Positions 23,874 through 31,054 of a DNA stretch of 38,244 nucleotides are shown one piece after another (positions within the stretch are counted from its first letter, which is position 1; every line of letters starts with the position of its first letter). The stretch spans positions 1 through 38,244 of the forward strand of contig DBMK01000280.1 in assembly GCA_002298885.1 (NCBI GenBank). Direction: 5' to 3'. The position numbers were made by a program, and so were the translations under genes. The DNA comes from Anaerolineaceae bacterium UBA700. Its GTDB lineage: Bacteria > Chloroflexota > Anaerolineae > Anaerolineales > Anaerolineaceae. Under the pieces are notes generated by a model that was not told where the DNA came from, ran no database searches, and was given only the letters and a program-made list of their open reading frames with translations.

Positions 23874-24698
23874 ATGGGAAATATTTTGGATAAATTCCGG
23901 TTGGACGGCCAGGCGGCCATCGTCACGGGCGGGGTGGGGCTGCTCGGCAGAGAGTTTTGCAAAACCCTGGCTCAGGCCGGGGCCTGTGTGGCCGTTGCGG
24001 ATTTGAATGAAACGGCAGCCTGCGAGGTGGCTGACGAGCTTGCAGGCGCCGGCTTGAAGGCGATGGGCGTGGGCGTCGACGTCACCCGGCCCGAGTCGGT
24101 CCAGACGATGGTCGATAGGACCGTCAAGGAGTTCGGCCGCCTGGACGTGCTGGTGTGTAGCGCGGCTCTCGACCCAAAATTCGACAGCGCCCACACCGGG
24201 CAGCACCAGAACACGTTCGAAGACTTCCCGCTGGCGATGTGGCAGCAGGCGCTCGACGTTAACCTGACCGGGCTGTTCCTATGCGCCCAGGCGGCGGTAA
24301 AGCCCATGCTGGCCCAGGACCACGGCTCGATCATCAATATTTGTTCGACTTACGGCCTGGTCGGACCGGACCAGCGTATTTACCGCAAGCCGGGACAGGC
24401 CGGCCAGTCCTTCAAGCCGGTGTATTATTCGGTCACCAAGTCTGGGGTGATCGGTCTGACCCATTATCTGGCCACGTATTATGCCGGCAAAAATATCCGC
24501 GCCAATGCGCTCACCCCGGGCGGAATATTCAACAACCACGATGATGTTTTCGTCCAGAACTATTCGGCGCGCACCGTGTTGGGCCGCATGGCGCAGCGCG
24601 ACGAAATGAACGGGGCGCTACTTTTCCTGGCCTCGGATGCTTCCAGCTACATGACCGGGGCGAACCTGGTCGTCGATGGGGGGTGGACGGCATGGTAG
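23874..24698 (+). CDS. SDR oxidoreductase (PtmA-like, nonulosonate cassette 2)
   Basis: Classical short-chain dehydrogenase, 274 residues. TGGVGLLG (18-25) binds NAD(P), SAALDPKFD follows in the NNAG position, S158 is in NICST, and Y185xxxK189 is in YYSVTKSG. The C-terminus ANLVVDGGWTAW is typical. Close in style to PtmA of Campylobacter, which is encoded among legionaminate/flagellin-glycan genes and whose reaction is not settled. AAAGGA precedes the ATG. The stop overlaps the cytidylyltransferase start by 7 nt. Confidence 0.88.
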   Translation: MGNILDKFRLDGQAAIVTGGVGLLGREFCKTLAQAGACVAVADLNETAACEVADELAGAGLKAMGVGVDVTRPESVQTMVDRTVKEFGRLDVLVCSAALDPKFDSAHTGQHQNTFEDFPLAMWQQALDVNLTGLFLCAQAAVKPMLAQDHGSIINICSTYGLVGPDQRIYRKPGQAGQSFKPVYYSVTKSGVIGLTHYLATYYAGKNIRANALTPGGIFNNHDDVFVQNYSARTVLGRMAQRDEMNGALLFLASDASSYMTGANLVVDGGWTAW

Positions 24699-25933
24699 AC
24701 CGTCCCGAGGTTCTGGCGATCATCCCGGCTCGCGGCGGCTCGAAGGGGCTGCCGCGCAAGAACATCCGCGAATTTGCCGGGTTCCCTTTAATTGCGTATA
24801 GCATTGAGGCGGGAAAGCAGTCTGCAATGGTCACCCGTACCATAGTCTCCACCGACGACGAGGAAATTGCGGCCATCGCTCGCCAGCACGGCGCAGAGGT
24901 GCCTTTCCTGCGCCCGCCCGAGCTTGCCCAGGACCAGACCACCGACCTGCCCGTTTTCCAGCACGCCCTGGCCTGGCTGGCGGAAAACGAGGATTATTGT
25001 CCCGAGATGGTTGTGCAGCTCCGCCCGACGTCGCCGGTGCGGCCGCGCACGCTGGTGGATGAGGCCGTGAGCCTGCTGCTGGCGCATCCCGAAGCCGATT
25101 CGGTGCGCGGGGTGGTGCCGGCAGGTCAAAACCCGCACAAAATGTGGCGGCTCGATCCATCCGGCGGGCCGATGCGGCCTTTGCTCAGCGTGGACGGGAT
25201 TGCCGAGCCCTACAATGCGCCGCGCCAGGCCCTGCCGCCCGTATTCTGGCAGACCGGGCACGTGGATGCCATTCGCTCCCGAACGATCCTGACCCTGGGA
25301 TCGATGAGTGGAAAGGTCATCCTGCCGGTGCTGGTCGAGCCTCGCTACACCGTGGACATCGATTCGCTTTTCGATCTGCAGCGAGCGGAATGGCTGGTTT
25401 ATAACGCGGGGCTGGACATGGTTGATCCGGCCAAACAACGCCGGCCGCTGCCAGCGAAAATCGCTCTCATCGTCTTCGACTTTGACGGTGTGATGACCGA
25501 TAACCGGGTTTGGACGGACGAAGATGGGCACGAAATGGTCGCTGCCAACCGCAGCGACGGCATGGGCCTGGCAATGCTTCAGGCCAGGTCGGAGACGGAC
25601 ATCTTGATCCTGTCGCGCGAGCGCAATCCGGTGGTAGCTGCTCGGGCTCAAAAGATCAACGTCCCGGTGATTCAATCTGTGGAAGATAAAGAGACGGCCA
25701 TCCGCAGCATCCTCGCCGAAAAGAAGGTCGACCCCGGCGAAGTTGTTTACATGGGCAACGATACCAACGATCTGCCGTGCCTGCCGCTGGTGGCCTGTTT
25801 CATTGCCCCGGCAGACAGCCATCCCGAGGTTCTACGGCGGGCGGACGTTGTCTTGAAGAACCGGGGAGGCCATGGCGCAGTGCGTGAATTATGCGATTTA
25901 ATTTTGAATAAAGGAGAAAAACATGGGGCGTGA
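24692..25933 (+). CDS. neuA: CMP-nonulosonate cytidylyltransferase fused to KdsC-like HAD phosphatase
   Basis: Two-domain enzyme, 413 residues. Domain 1 (about 1-235) is a NeuA-type cytidylyltransferase with IPARGGSKGLPRKN (11-24), VQLRPTSPVRP and YTVDIDSLFDL. Domain 2 (about 255-413) is a HAD phosphatase of the KdsC type: nucleophile D263 and D265 in DFDGVMTDN, ILSRERN in the motif II position, and GNDTNDLPCL from 355 as the last acidic motif. The same order is found in animal CMAS and some bacterial enzymes. With a NANS-like synthase next, the phosphatase may remove the 9-phosphate before activation. The ATG at 24692 lies within ATGGTAG, overlapping the SDR stop. Confidence 0.9.
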   Translation: MVDRPEVLAIIPARGGSKGLPRKNIREFAGFPLIAYSIEAGKQSAMVTRTIVSTDDEEIAAIARQHGAEVPFLRPPELAQDQTTDLPVFQHALAWLAENEDYCPEMVVQLRPTSPVRPRTLVDEAVSLLLAHPEADSVRGVVPAGQNPHKMWRLDPSGGPMRPLLSVDGIAEPYNAPRQALPPVFWQTGHVDAIRSRTILTLGSMSGKVILPVLVEPRYTVDIDSLFDLQRAEWLVYNAGLDMVDPAKQRRPLPAKIALIVFDFDGVMTDNRVWTDEDGHEMVAANRSDGMGLAMLQARSETDILILSRERNPVVAARAQKINVPVIQSVEDKETAIRSILAEKKVDPGEVVYMGNDTNDLPCLPLVACFIAPADSHPEVLRRADVVLKNRGGHGAVRELCDLILNKGEKHGA

Positions 25934-26804
25934 AATCAGGATTGGGGAACGCATGCTGGGGGACGGCCATCCTACGTTTATCGTTGCTGAAATCGGCGTG
26001 AACCACAACGGCGATCTCGAAGTTGCCAAGAAGCTGATCCAGACTGCGGCTCACGCCGGCGTCGATGCGGTTAAATTCCAGAAGCGTACGCCTGAGTTGT
26101 GCGTACCGCCAGAGCAGCGCAATGTAATGCGCGAGACACCCTGGGGCTACATCACCTACATGGAGTACCGCAACCGGGTCGAATTCGACCAGGAGCAGTA
26201 TCGGGAGATCGACCGGTTCTGCAAAGAGCTGGGGATCCTGTGGTTTGCCTCGGTGTGGGACGAGGTTGCTGTGGATTTCCTGGAAGCATTCAAACCGGTT
26301 GCCTACAAAATCCCCTCGGCCTCGCTGACCGACCATAATTTGCTGCGCCACCTGCGCCGCACCGGGCGGCCGCTCATCCTCTCGACCGGCATGTCCACCA
26401 TGGAACAGATCCAGGCGTCCGTCGATGTGGTTGGGCTGGACAACTTGTTGATCACCCATGCCACCAGCACCTACCCATGCAACCCGGAGGAACTCAACCT
26501 GAAAGTCATCCCGGTGCTGCGCCAAAATTTCCCCATCCCCATCGGCTATTCAGGTCATGAGGTAGGTTTGATCCCATCAGTGGTAGCGGTTTCGCTGGGC
26601 GCGTGCCTGGTGGAGCGCCACATCACACTCGACCGTGCCTTGTGGGGCAGCGACCAGGCGGCTTCGGTGGAGCCGGGCGGTTTCGAGCGCCTGGTCAAAT
26701 ACATCCGGGTGACCGAACAGAGCCTGGGCGATGGTGTCAAGCGCGTTTACGAAAGTGAATTGCCTTCTTTGAAGCGGCTGCGCCGGGTGACCGATAAGAG
26801 CTGA
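25923..26804 (+). CDS. Short NANS-like nonulosonic acid synthase without SAF domain
   Basis: NeuB-family TIM-barrel synthase, 293 residues, about 60 shorter than family norm. FIVAEIGVNHNGDLEVAKK (19-37), KFQK (51-54), WGYITYMEYRNRVEFD (74-89), IPIGYSGHEVG and ERHITLDRALWGSDQAAS follow animal NANS (sialate-9-phosphate synthase) unusually well, including the SWGKTY...EF and WKGSDHSAS-type segments. The protein ends where the linker to the SAF/antifreeze domain would begin. The next gene starts within the stop codon (TGATG), so the short form looks native, not broken. It overlaps the NeuA-HAD gene by 11 nt. Confidence 0.9.
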   Translation: MGREIRIGERMLGDGHPTFIVAEIGVNHNGDLEVAKKLIQTAAHAGVDAVKFQKRTPELCVPPEQRNVMRETPWGYITYMEYRNRVEFDQEQYREIDRFCKELGILWFASVWDEVAVDFLEAFKPVAYKIPSASLTDHNLLRHLRRTGRPLILSTGMSTMEQIQASVDVVGLDNLLITHATSTYPCNPEELNLKVIPVLRQNFPIPIGYSGHEVGLIPSVVAVSLGACLVERHITLDRALWGSDQAASVEPGGFERLVKYIRVTEQSLGDGVKRVYESELPSLKRLRRVTDKS

Positions 26805-28411
26805 TGGGTTCCGCCCTCTCTCATTTCACCTGGGCGGCAACCTGGCGCTTGCGCCAGCGGCAGAACGACCGCCGTTTGCTGGAACTGGCGCAGGAGGTAG
26901 CCCGCCACGAAGCTCTTCCGGCGACCCGCCCGGTGATCGTTTTCAACGCTTCGACCCGGTTGCTGGGGCTGAGCCAGAACGCGGCATTCAGTCTGCTGAC
27001 CGGCTGGGCCTTGCGCCTGGCAGGGACGCCGGTGGTGAACTTCATTTGCAATTCTGGTTTGGTTCCATGTGTGTTGGGCACGGACCGGGATGCCGTCGAT
27101 GCGCTGCCGCCGTGCGGCGACTGCACCGGGCAGTCGAAAAAGGCCTACTCCGGGGCCGTGGTGCGCTGGTTCGATTTCGAAAAGGACGAACCGCTGCGGC
27201 GAGAACTGGCGCCGCTTACGCTGGAGCAGTTGGTGAAGTTCGAATTCGACGGCGCGCCGTTGGGGGCTATCGTGCTCCCGTCGCTGCGCTGGATCCTGCG
27301 CCGGCACACCCTGGAAGACGATAAGCCAACGCTCTACCTGCTGCGCCAGTACATCCAGTCCGCCTGGAACGTGATTCGCCAGTTCAGAAAACTGTTGGAA
27401 ACGGTCGACCCGCTAGCATTGGTGGTTTTCAACGGCATGTTCTACCCGGAAGCGGCGGCGCGCTGGGCGGCGCGCCAGTGCGGCATCCGGGTGATTGCCC
27501 ACGAGGTTGCCTTGCAGCCGTTCAGCGCATTTTTTACGCCGGGCGAGGCCACGGCCTACCCGATCGACATTCCTGAGTCCTTCGGACTGTCGGCGACCCA
27601 GGAAGCTCGTCTGGACGCATACCTGGAGCAGCGTTTTCAGGGCAACTTCAGCATGGCCGGGGTACGCTTCTGGCCCGAAATGCACAGCCTGGATGAGGCT
27701 TTTTGGCAGAAGGCCAATCAGTTCAAGCACATCGTGCCGGTGTTTACCAACGTCATATTCGATACGAGTCAGGGTCACGCCAACGTAGTGTTCACGGACA
27801 TGTTTGCCTGGCTGGACCAGGTGCTGCAAATCATCCGTGCCCATCCGGAGACCTATTTCGTCATCCGCGCCCACCCGGACGAAGCTCGGCCGGGCAAAGA
27901 AAGTCGGGAGAGCGTAGAAGACTGGGTAAAGAAGAACGGCGTCGAGGACCTGCCCAATGTCCTGTTTGTGGACCCGCGCCGTTATTTCAGCTCCTACGAA
28001 TTGATCCAACGCTCGCGCTTCGTGATGGTGTATAACTCGACGATTGGCCTGGAGGCTTCCTTGTTGAAGGCACCGGTCCTGTGCGGGGGGAAAGCGCGCT
28101 TCACCCAGCTCCCGACTGTGTTTTTCCCGCAGACTCCGGCCGCTTACCGGGAGCAGGCGGAAGAATTCCTTTCCGACAAGGAAATTCATGTCCCGGACGA
28201 GTTCTATCGCAACGCGCTGCGTTTCCTCTATTACCAGTTATTCAAAACCTCGCTCCCCCTGGACCATTTCATGGAGGATGACGGCATCCGCCCCGGCTAC
28301 GTGCGTTTTAAAGATTTTGACGTGAGAGAGCTGACTCCGGGAAAATCGCCCGCCATTAAGGCCATTTTAGATGGTATCCTGAATGATGGGCCGTTCTTAT
28401 TGGATGAATAA
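26804..28411 (+). CDS. Capsule-synthesis-type GT-B protein, paralogue of the 6565 product
   Basis: A 535-residue soluble protein. The C-terminal half shows YFVIRAHPDE, then VLFVDPRRYFSSYELIQRS, and FVMVYNSTIGLEASLLKAPVLCGGKARF, the capsule polysaccharide synthesis pattern of two Rossmann halves with a conserved HP and an S/T-rich donor loop. The N-terminal part carries CNSGLVPC and PPCGDCTG with several Cys, which its paralogue lacks. It is coupled to the NANS-like synthase by a 1-nt overlap, which makes use of a CMP-nonulosonate donor plausible but unproven. Confidence 0.72.
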   Translation: MGSALSHFTWAATWRLRQRQNDRRLLELAQEVARHEALPATRPVIVFNASTRLLGLSQNAAFSLLTGWALRLAGTPVVNFICNSGLVPCVLGTDRDAVDALPPCGDCTGQSKKAYSGAVVRWFDFEKDEPLRRELAPLTLEQLVKFEFDGAPLGAIVLPSLRWILRRHTLEDDKPTLYLLRQYIQSAWNVIRQFRKLLETVDPLALVVFNGMFYPEAAARWAARQCGIRVIAHEVALQPFSAFFTPGEATAYPIDIPESFGLSATQEARLDAYLEQRFQGNFSMAGVRFWPEMHSLDEAFWQKANQFKHIVPVFTNVIFDTSQGHANVVFTDMFAWLDQVLQIIRAHPETYFVIRAHPDEARPGKESRESVEDWVKKNGVEDLPNVLFVDPRRYFSSYELIQRSRFVMVYNSTIGLEASLLKAPVLCGGKARFTQLPTVFFPQTPAAYREQAEEFLSDKEIHVPDEFYRNALRFLYYQLFKTSLPLDHFMEDDGIRPGYVRFKDFDVRELTPGKSPAIKAILDGILNDGPFLLDE

Positions 28412-28424
28412 CAATGACCTTATC

Positions 28425-28463
28425 CACGAATTACACGAATAGAGACGAATTTTCGCGAATTTT
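28425..28463. repeat. CACGAATTACACGAAT-type word tract
   Basis: CACGAAT, ACACGAAT, GACGAAT and CGCGAAT follow at 9-10 nt spacing in the 108-nt gap after the capsule-type gene. It is directly followed by the TCGAAAA words at 28467. No coding or clear promoter function is seen. Confidence 0.55.
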
Positions 28464-28466
28464 CTG

Positions 28467-28502
28467 TAAAATCGAAAATTGAAATTTGAAAATCGAAAAT
28501 TC
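28467..28502. repeat. TCGAAAA-word intergenic repeat, copy 2
   Basis: AAAATCGAAAATTGAAATTTGAAAATCGAAAATTC-like units in the same orientation as 2796-2830, with the terminal unit AAATCGAAAATTC identical. Located just before the ribosome site (CTGGAG) of the cytidylyltransferase gene. Quoted words are shown in parts; the full tract is 36 nt. Confidence 0.65.
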
Positions 28503-28519
28503 TTTTTCTGGAGATTTAT

Positions 28520-29221
28520 ATGAAGCCTAGTACAATCGTGGCTCTGGTCCCCATGCGGCACGTTTCGGTGCGCGTGCCGGGCAAGAATTACCGGCCGCTG
28601 GCCGGAAGGCCGCTTTACCAGCACATCATCGCCACCTTGCTGGCTTGCCCGGAGATTAGCCAGGTCGTCGTGGATACGGACAGCCCGGTAGTGATGGAGG
28701 GCATGCGCCAGGGCTTCCCCCAGGTGCGGCTGCTGGAACGGCCCGAGCACCTGCGCGCCGACACGATCCCGATGAACGAGATCCTGCTATACGACACCTC
28801 GCTGGTCCCGGCCGACCTGTACCTGCAAACCCACACCACCAACCCGCTGCTGCGCCCCGCCACGATTTCCAAGGCGATCCAGACGCTGGTGGAGCAGTAT
28901 CCGGCTTACGATTCGCTCTTCTCGGTGACCCGCTGGCAGACCCGGCTGTGGGACCAACTGGGCCGGGCGATCAATCACAATCCGGCGGTCCTGCTGCGCA
29001 CCCAGGACCTGCCGCCGGTATTCGAGGAGAACTCGTGCATCTACCTGTTCACCCGGCAGACGCTGGAAACTCGGCGTAACCGCCTGGGAGAGCGGCCTTT
29101 CCTGTTCGAAATTCCGGCCGTCGAAGCGCTGGACATTGACGAGGAGCTGGATTTCACCATCGCCGAAATGATGCTGCAGAACCTAAAGGAAACCAGCGGA
29201 CCTGCGGGAACGGGCAATTAA
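28520..29221 (+). CDS. Acylneuraminate cytidylyltransferase-family protein (variant loop)
   Basis: A 233-residue single-domain GT-A nucleotidyltransferase. The signature loop reads VPMRHVSVRVPGKN (10-23) instead of the usual PARGGSKxxxxKN, keeping the Arg and terminal Lys-Asn. LQTHTTNPLLRP takes the place of LQPTSPLR, and ALDIDEELDFTIAE is the DIDxxxDxxxAE C-terminal motif that carries the metal ligands. It should transfer CMP to an acidic sugar. With three cytidylyltransferase-like genes and two synthases in the cluster, its substrate may be a nonulosonate variant or another ulosonic acid. Confidence 0.87.
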   Translation: MKPSTIVALVPMRHVSVRVPGKNYRPLAGRPLYQHIIATLLACPEISQVVVDTDSPVVMEGMRQGFPQVRLLERPEHLRADTIPMNEILLYDTSLVPADLYLQTHTTNPLLRPATISKAIQTLVEQYPAYDSLFSVTRWQTRLWDQLGRAINHNPAVLLRTQDLPPVFEENSCIYLFTRQTLETRRNRLGERPFLFEIPAVEALDIDEELDFTIAEMMLQNLKETSGPAGTGN

Positions 29222-29250
29222 AACGGTAAAATAAAGGATCGGAGTCACGC

Positions 29251-30219
29251 ATGCCTACGGTATTATTGTCTGCTCCATACATGCTCCCGTCGTTGGAGCG
29301 CTTCAGGCCGGTCTTCGCCCAATTAGGGATCGACCTGATCACTCCGCAGGTAATGGAGCGCATGGAGGAAGCAGAGCTGCTCGAACACGCCGGGAAGTTC
29401 GACGGGGTCATTTGCGGCGACGACCGTTTCACCGAGCGGGTAATCGCGGCCTGCGTGCCGCGGCTCAAGGTGATCTCGAAATGGGGCACCGGGATCGACT
29501 CGATCGACCAGGCGGCGGCGGCGCGCCTGGGCGTGCAGGTGCGCAATACGCCCAACGCTTTCACCCTGCCGGTCTCGGACACGGTCATGGGGTATATCCT
29601 GGCCTTCGCCCGCAAACTGTATTGGATGGACCGGGAGATGAAAGCCGGCAAATGGCAAAAAATGGCCGGGAAAAGTCTGAGCGAAACGACCCTTGGCGTG
29701 ATCGGGGTGGGCAACGTGGGCAAGGCCGTGCTGCGCCGGGCGCGCAATTTTGGAATGAAGCTGCTGGGGACGGACATCGTGCCGATTGCCCCGGATTTCA
29801 TCCTGGAAAACGGGGTCGAGATGACCAGTCTGCAAAGCCTGATGGAGCGCTCCGATTTTGTCAGCGTGAACTGCGACTTGAACCCGACCAGCCGCCATCT
29901 GATCAATTCTGAGACGCTGAGCTGGATGAAGAATGAGGCCTACCTGATCAACACGGCCCGCGGCCCCATCGTTGACGAGCCGGCCCTGGTGGCGGCCCTG
30001 CAGGACCATTGGATCGCCGGGGCAGCGCTGGACGTGTTCGAATTCGAGCCTTTGGCGGACGATTCGCCGCTGCTCAAAATGGATAACGTACTGCTGGCGC
30101 CGCACAATTCCAACTCCAGCCCGGCGGCCTGGGAGCGGGTGCACTGGAACACGCTGCGAAACCTGCTGGAAGGCCTGGGGATGGAACCCAGCCGTTTGAA
30201 GCAGTGGCTGCCCGACTGA
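29251..30219 (+). CDS. D-2-hydroxyacid dehydrogenase (SerA/PGDH-like)
   Basis: NAD-dependent dehydrogenase, 322 residues. GVGNVG (152-157) is the nucleotide loop. The catalytic trio is R237 in NTARGP, E266 in DVFEFEP and H285 in LLAPHNSNS. There is no ACT or other regulatory domain, so it is unlikely to be the biosynthetic 3-phosphoglycerate dehydrogenase. Between a CMP-sugar synthetase and an SDR it probably acts on a sugar acid or alpha-keto acid linked to nonulosonate chemistry (inference). The gap before it holds GGTAAAATA as a weak -10 candidate. Confidence 0.88.
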   Translation: MPTVLLSAPYMLPSLERFRPVFAQLGIDLITPQVMERMEEAELLEHAGKFDGVICGDDRFTERVIAACVPRLKVISKWGTGIDSIDQAAAARLGVQVRNTPNAFTLPVSDTVMGYILAFARKLYWMDREMKAGKWQKMAGKSLSETTLGVIGVGNVGKAVLRRARNFGMKLLGTDIVPIAPDFILENGVEMTSLQSLMERSDFVSVNCDLNPTSRHLINSETLSWMKNEAYLINTARGPIVDEPALVAALQDHWIAGAALDVFEFEPLADDSPLLKMDNVLLAPHNSNSSPAAWERVHWNTLRNLLEGLGMEPSRLKQWLPD

Positions 30220-30244
30220 CGCTTTGCGGGATGTTGATAGAACC

Positions 30245-30253
30245 TGATATAAA
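30245..30253 (+). promoter_or_regulatory. Possible promoter before SDR (extended -10 TGATATAAA)
   Basis: TGATATAAA at 30245-30253 with a partial -35 TTGCGG (30224-30229, spacer 18) in the 70-nt gap after the hydroxyacid dehydrogenase. The start would be near 30260 with a 30-nt leader containing GAAGGGAAGGA before the ATG at 30290. Confidence 0.4.
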
Positions 30254-30289
30254 AATTTCAAGAGAATTCTGACTCGAAGGGAAGGAAGC

Positions 30290-31054
30290 ATGGCTGAGAT
30301 TGAATCGCGTAGCATGTTGATCACCGGGGCTGCCGGAGGGATTGGACGGGCGACGGTTAAATATTTTTCCGATTGCGGCTGGAAGGTGATCGGGGTCGAC
30401 CGGGCCGATTTCGGCGATGGATTCCCCGAAAACGGGCTGTTCATCAAGGCCGACAACTCGGATGAATATCAAGTTCAGGACGTTTACCACAAAGTGAGCC
30501 AATTCAGCCCGGTCCTGCACGCGGTCGTCAACAACGCTGCCATCCAGATCCACAAGCCCATCGTCGAGACGAGCGTGGACGAATGGGATACGGTCATGGC
30601 ATCCAACCTGCGCTGCGTTTACCTGCACGCCCGGTTTGGCCATGCATTTTTACGCGCCGCAGGGGAAGGGGCAATCGTCAATGTGTCCTCCGTGCACGCA
30701 GTGGCAACGTCCGTGAATATCTCGGCTTACGCGGCCAGCAAGGGCGGCATCCTGGCGCTGACCCGCGCCATGGCGATCGAATTTGCGCCGGATAATATCC
30801 GGGTGAACGCCATCCTGCCCGGCGCGGTAGATACGCCGATGCTGCGCGCCAGCATGGCCCGCGGCCTGGCTGGCGACAGCATGCTGGACCGTCTGGAAAA
30901 CCTGGCCCGCAAGACGGTCAACGGGCGGATTGCCGAACCCGAGGAGATCGCCCGCGTCATTTATTTCCTGGCTGACTCGCACATGTCGTCCTTCATGACC
31001 GGGCAGGCCCTGGTCGTGGACGGGGGCGCCACGGCGCGCCTGAGCACCGAATGA
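30290..31054 (+). CDS. SDR oxidoreductase (nonulosonate cassette 3)
   Basis: Classical SDR of 254 residues. TGAAGGIG (12-19), NNAA (81-84), S133/S134 in NVSSVHA and Y147xxxK151 in AYAASKGG make a complete active site. The C-terminal TGQALVVDGGATARLSTE is usual for 3-ketoacyl reductase-like SDRs. Substrate not readable. It shares the cassette with a cytidylyltransferase and hydroxyacid dehydrogenase and overlaps the DUF115 gene by 4 nt, so it likely supplies or alters the sugar used by that protein. Confidence 0.87.
   Translation: MAEIESRSMLITGAAGGIGRATVKYFSDCGWKVIGVDRADFGDGFPENGLFIKADNSDEYQVQDVYHKVSQFSPVLHAVVNNAAIQIHKPIVETSVDEWDTVMASNLRCVYLHARFGHAFLRAAGEGAIVNVSSVHAVATSVNISAYAASKGGILALTRAMAIEFAPDNIRVNAILPGAVDTPMLRASMARGLAGDSMLDRLENLARKTVNGRIAEPEEIARVIYFLADSHMSSFMTGQALVVDGGATARLSTE

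Noticed and set aside
25923..26804. Short synthase as a frameshifted pseudogene
   Set aside because: The downstream gene starts within its stop codon and no SAF-like sequence appears in other frames after 26804, so a native short form is more likely.
29323..30456. Minus-strand open frame of 377 codons
   Set aside because: Shadow of the hydroxyacid dehydrogenase and SDR genes, which have full catalytic sets on the plus strand.
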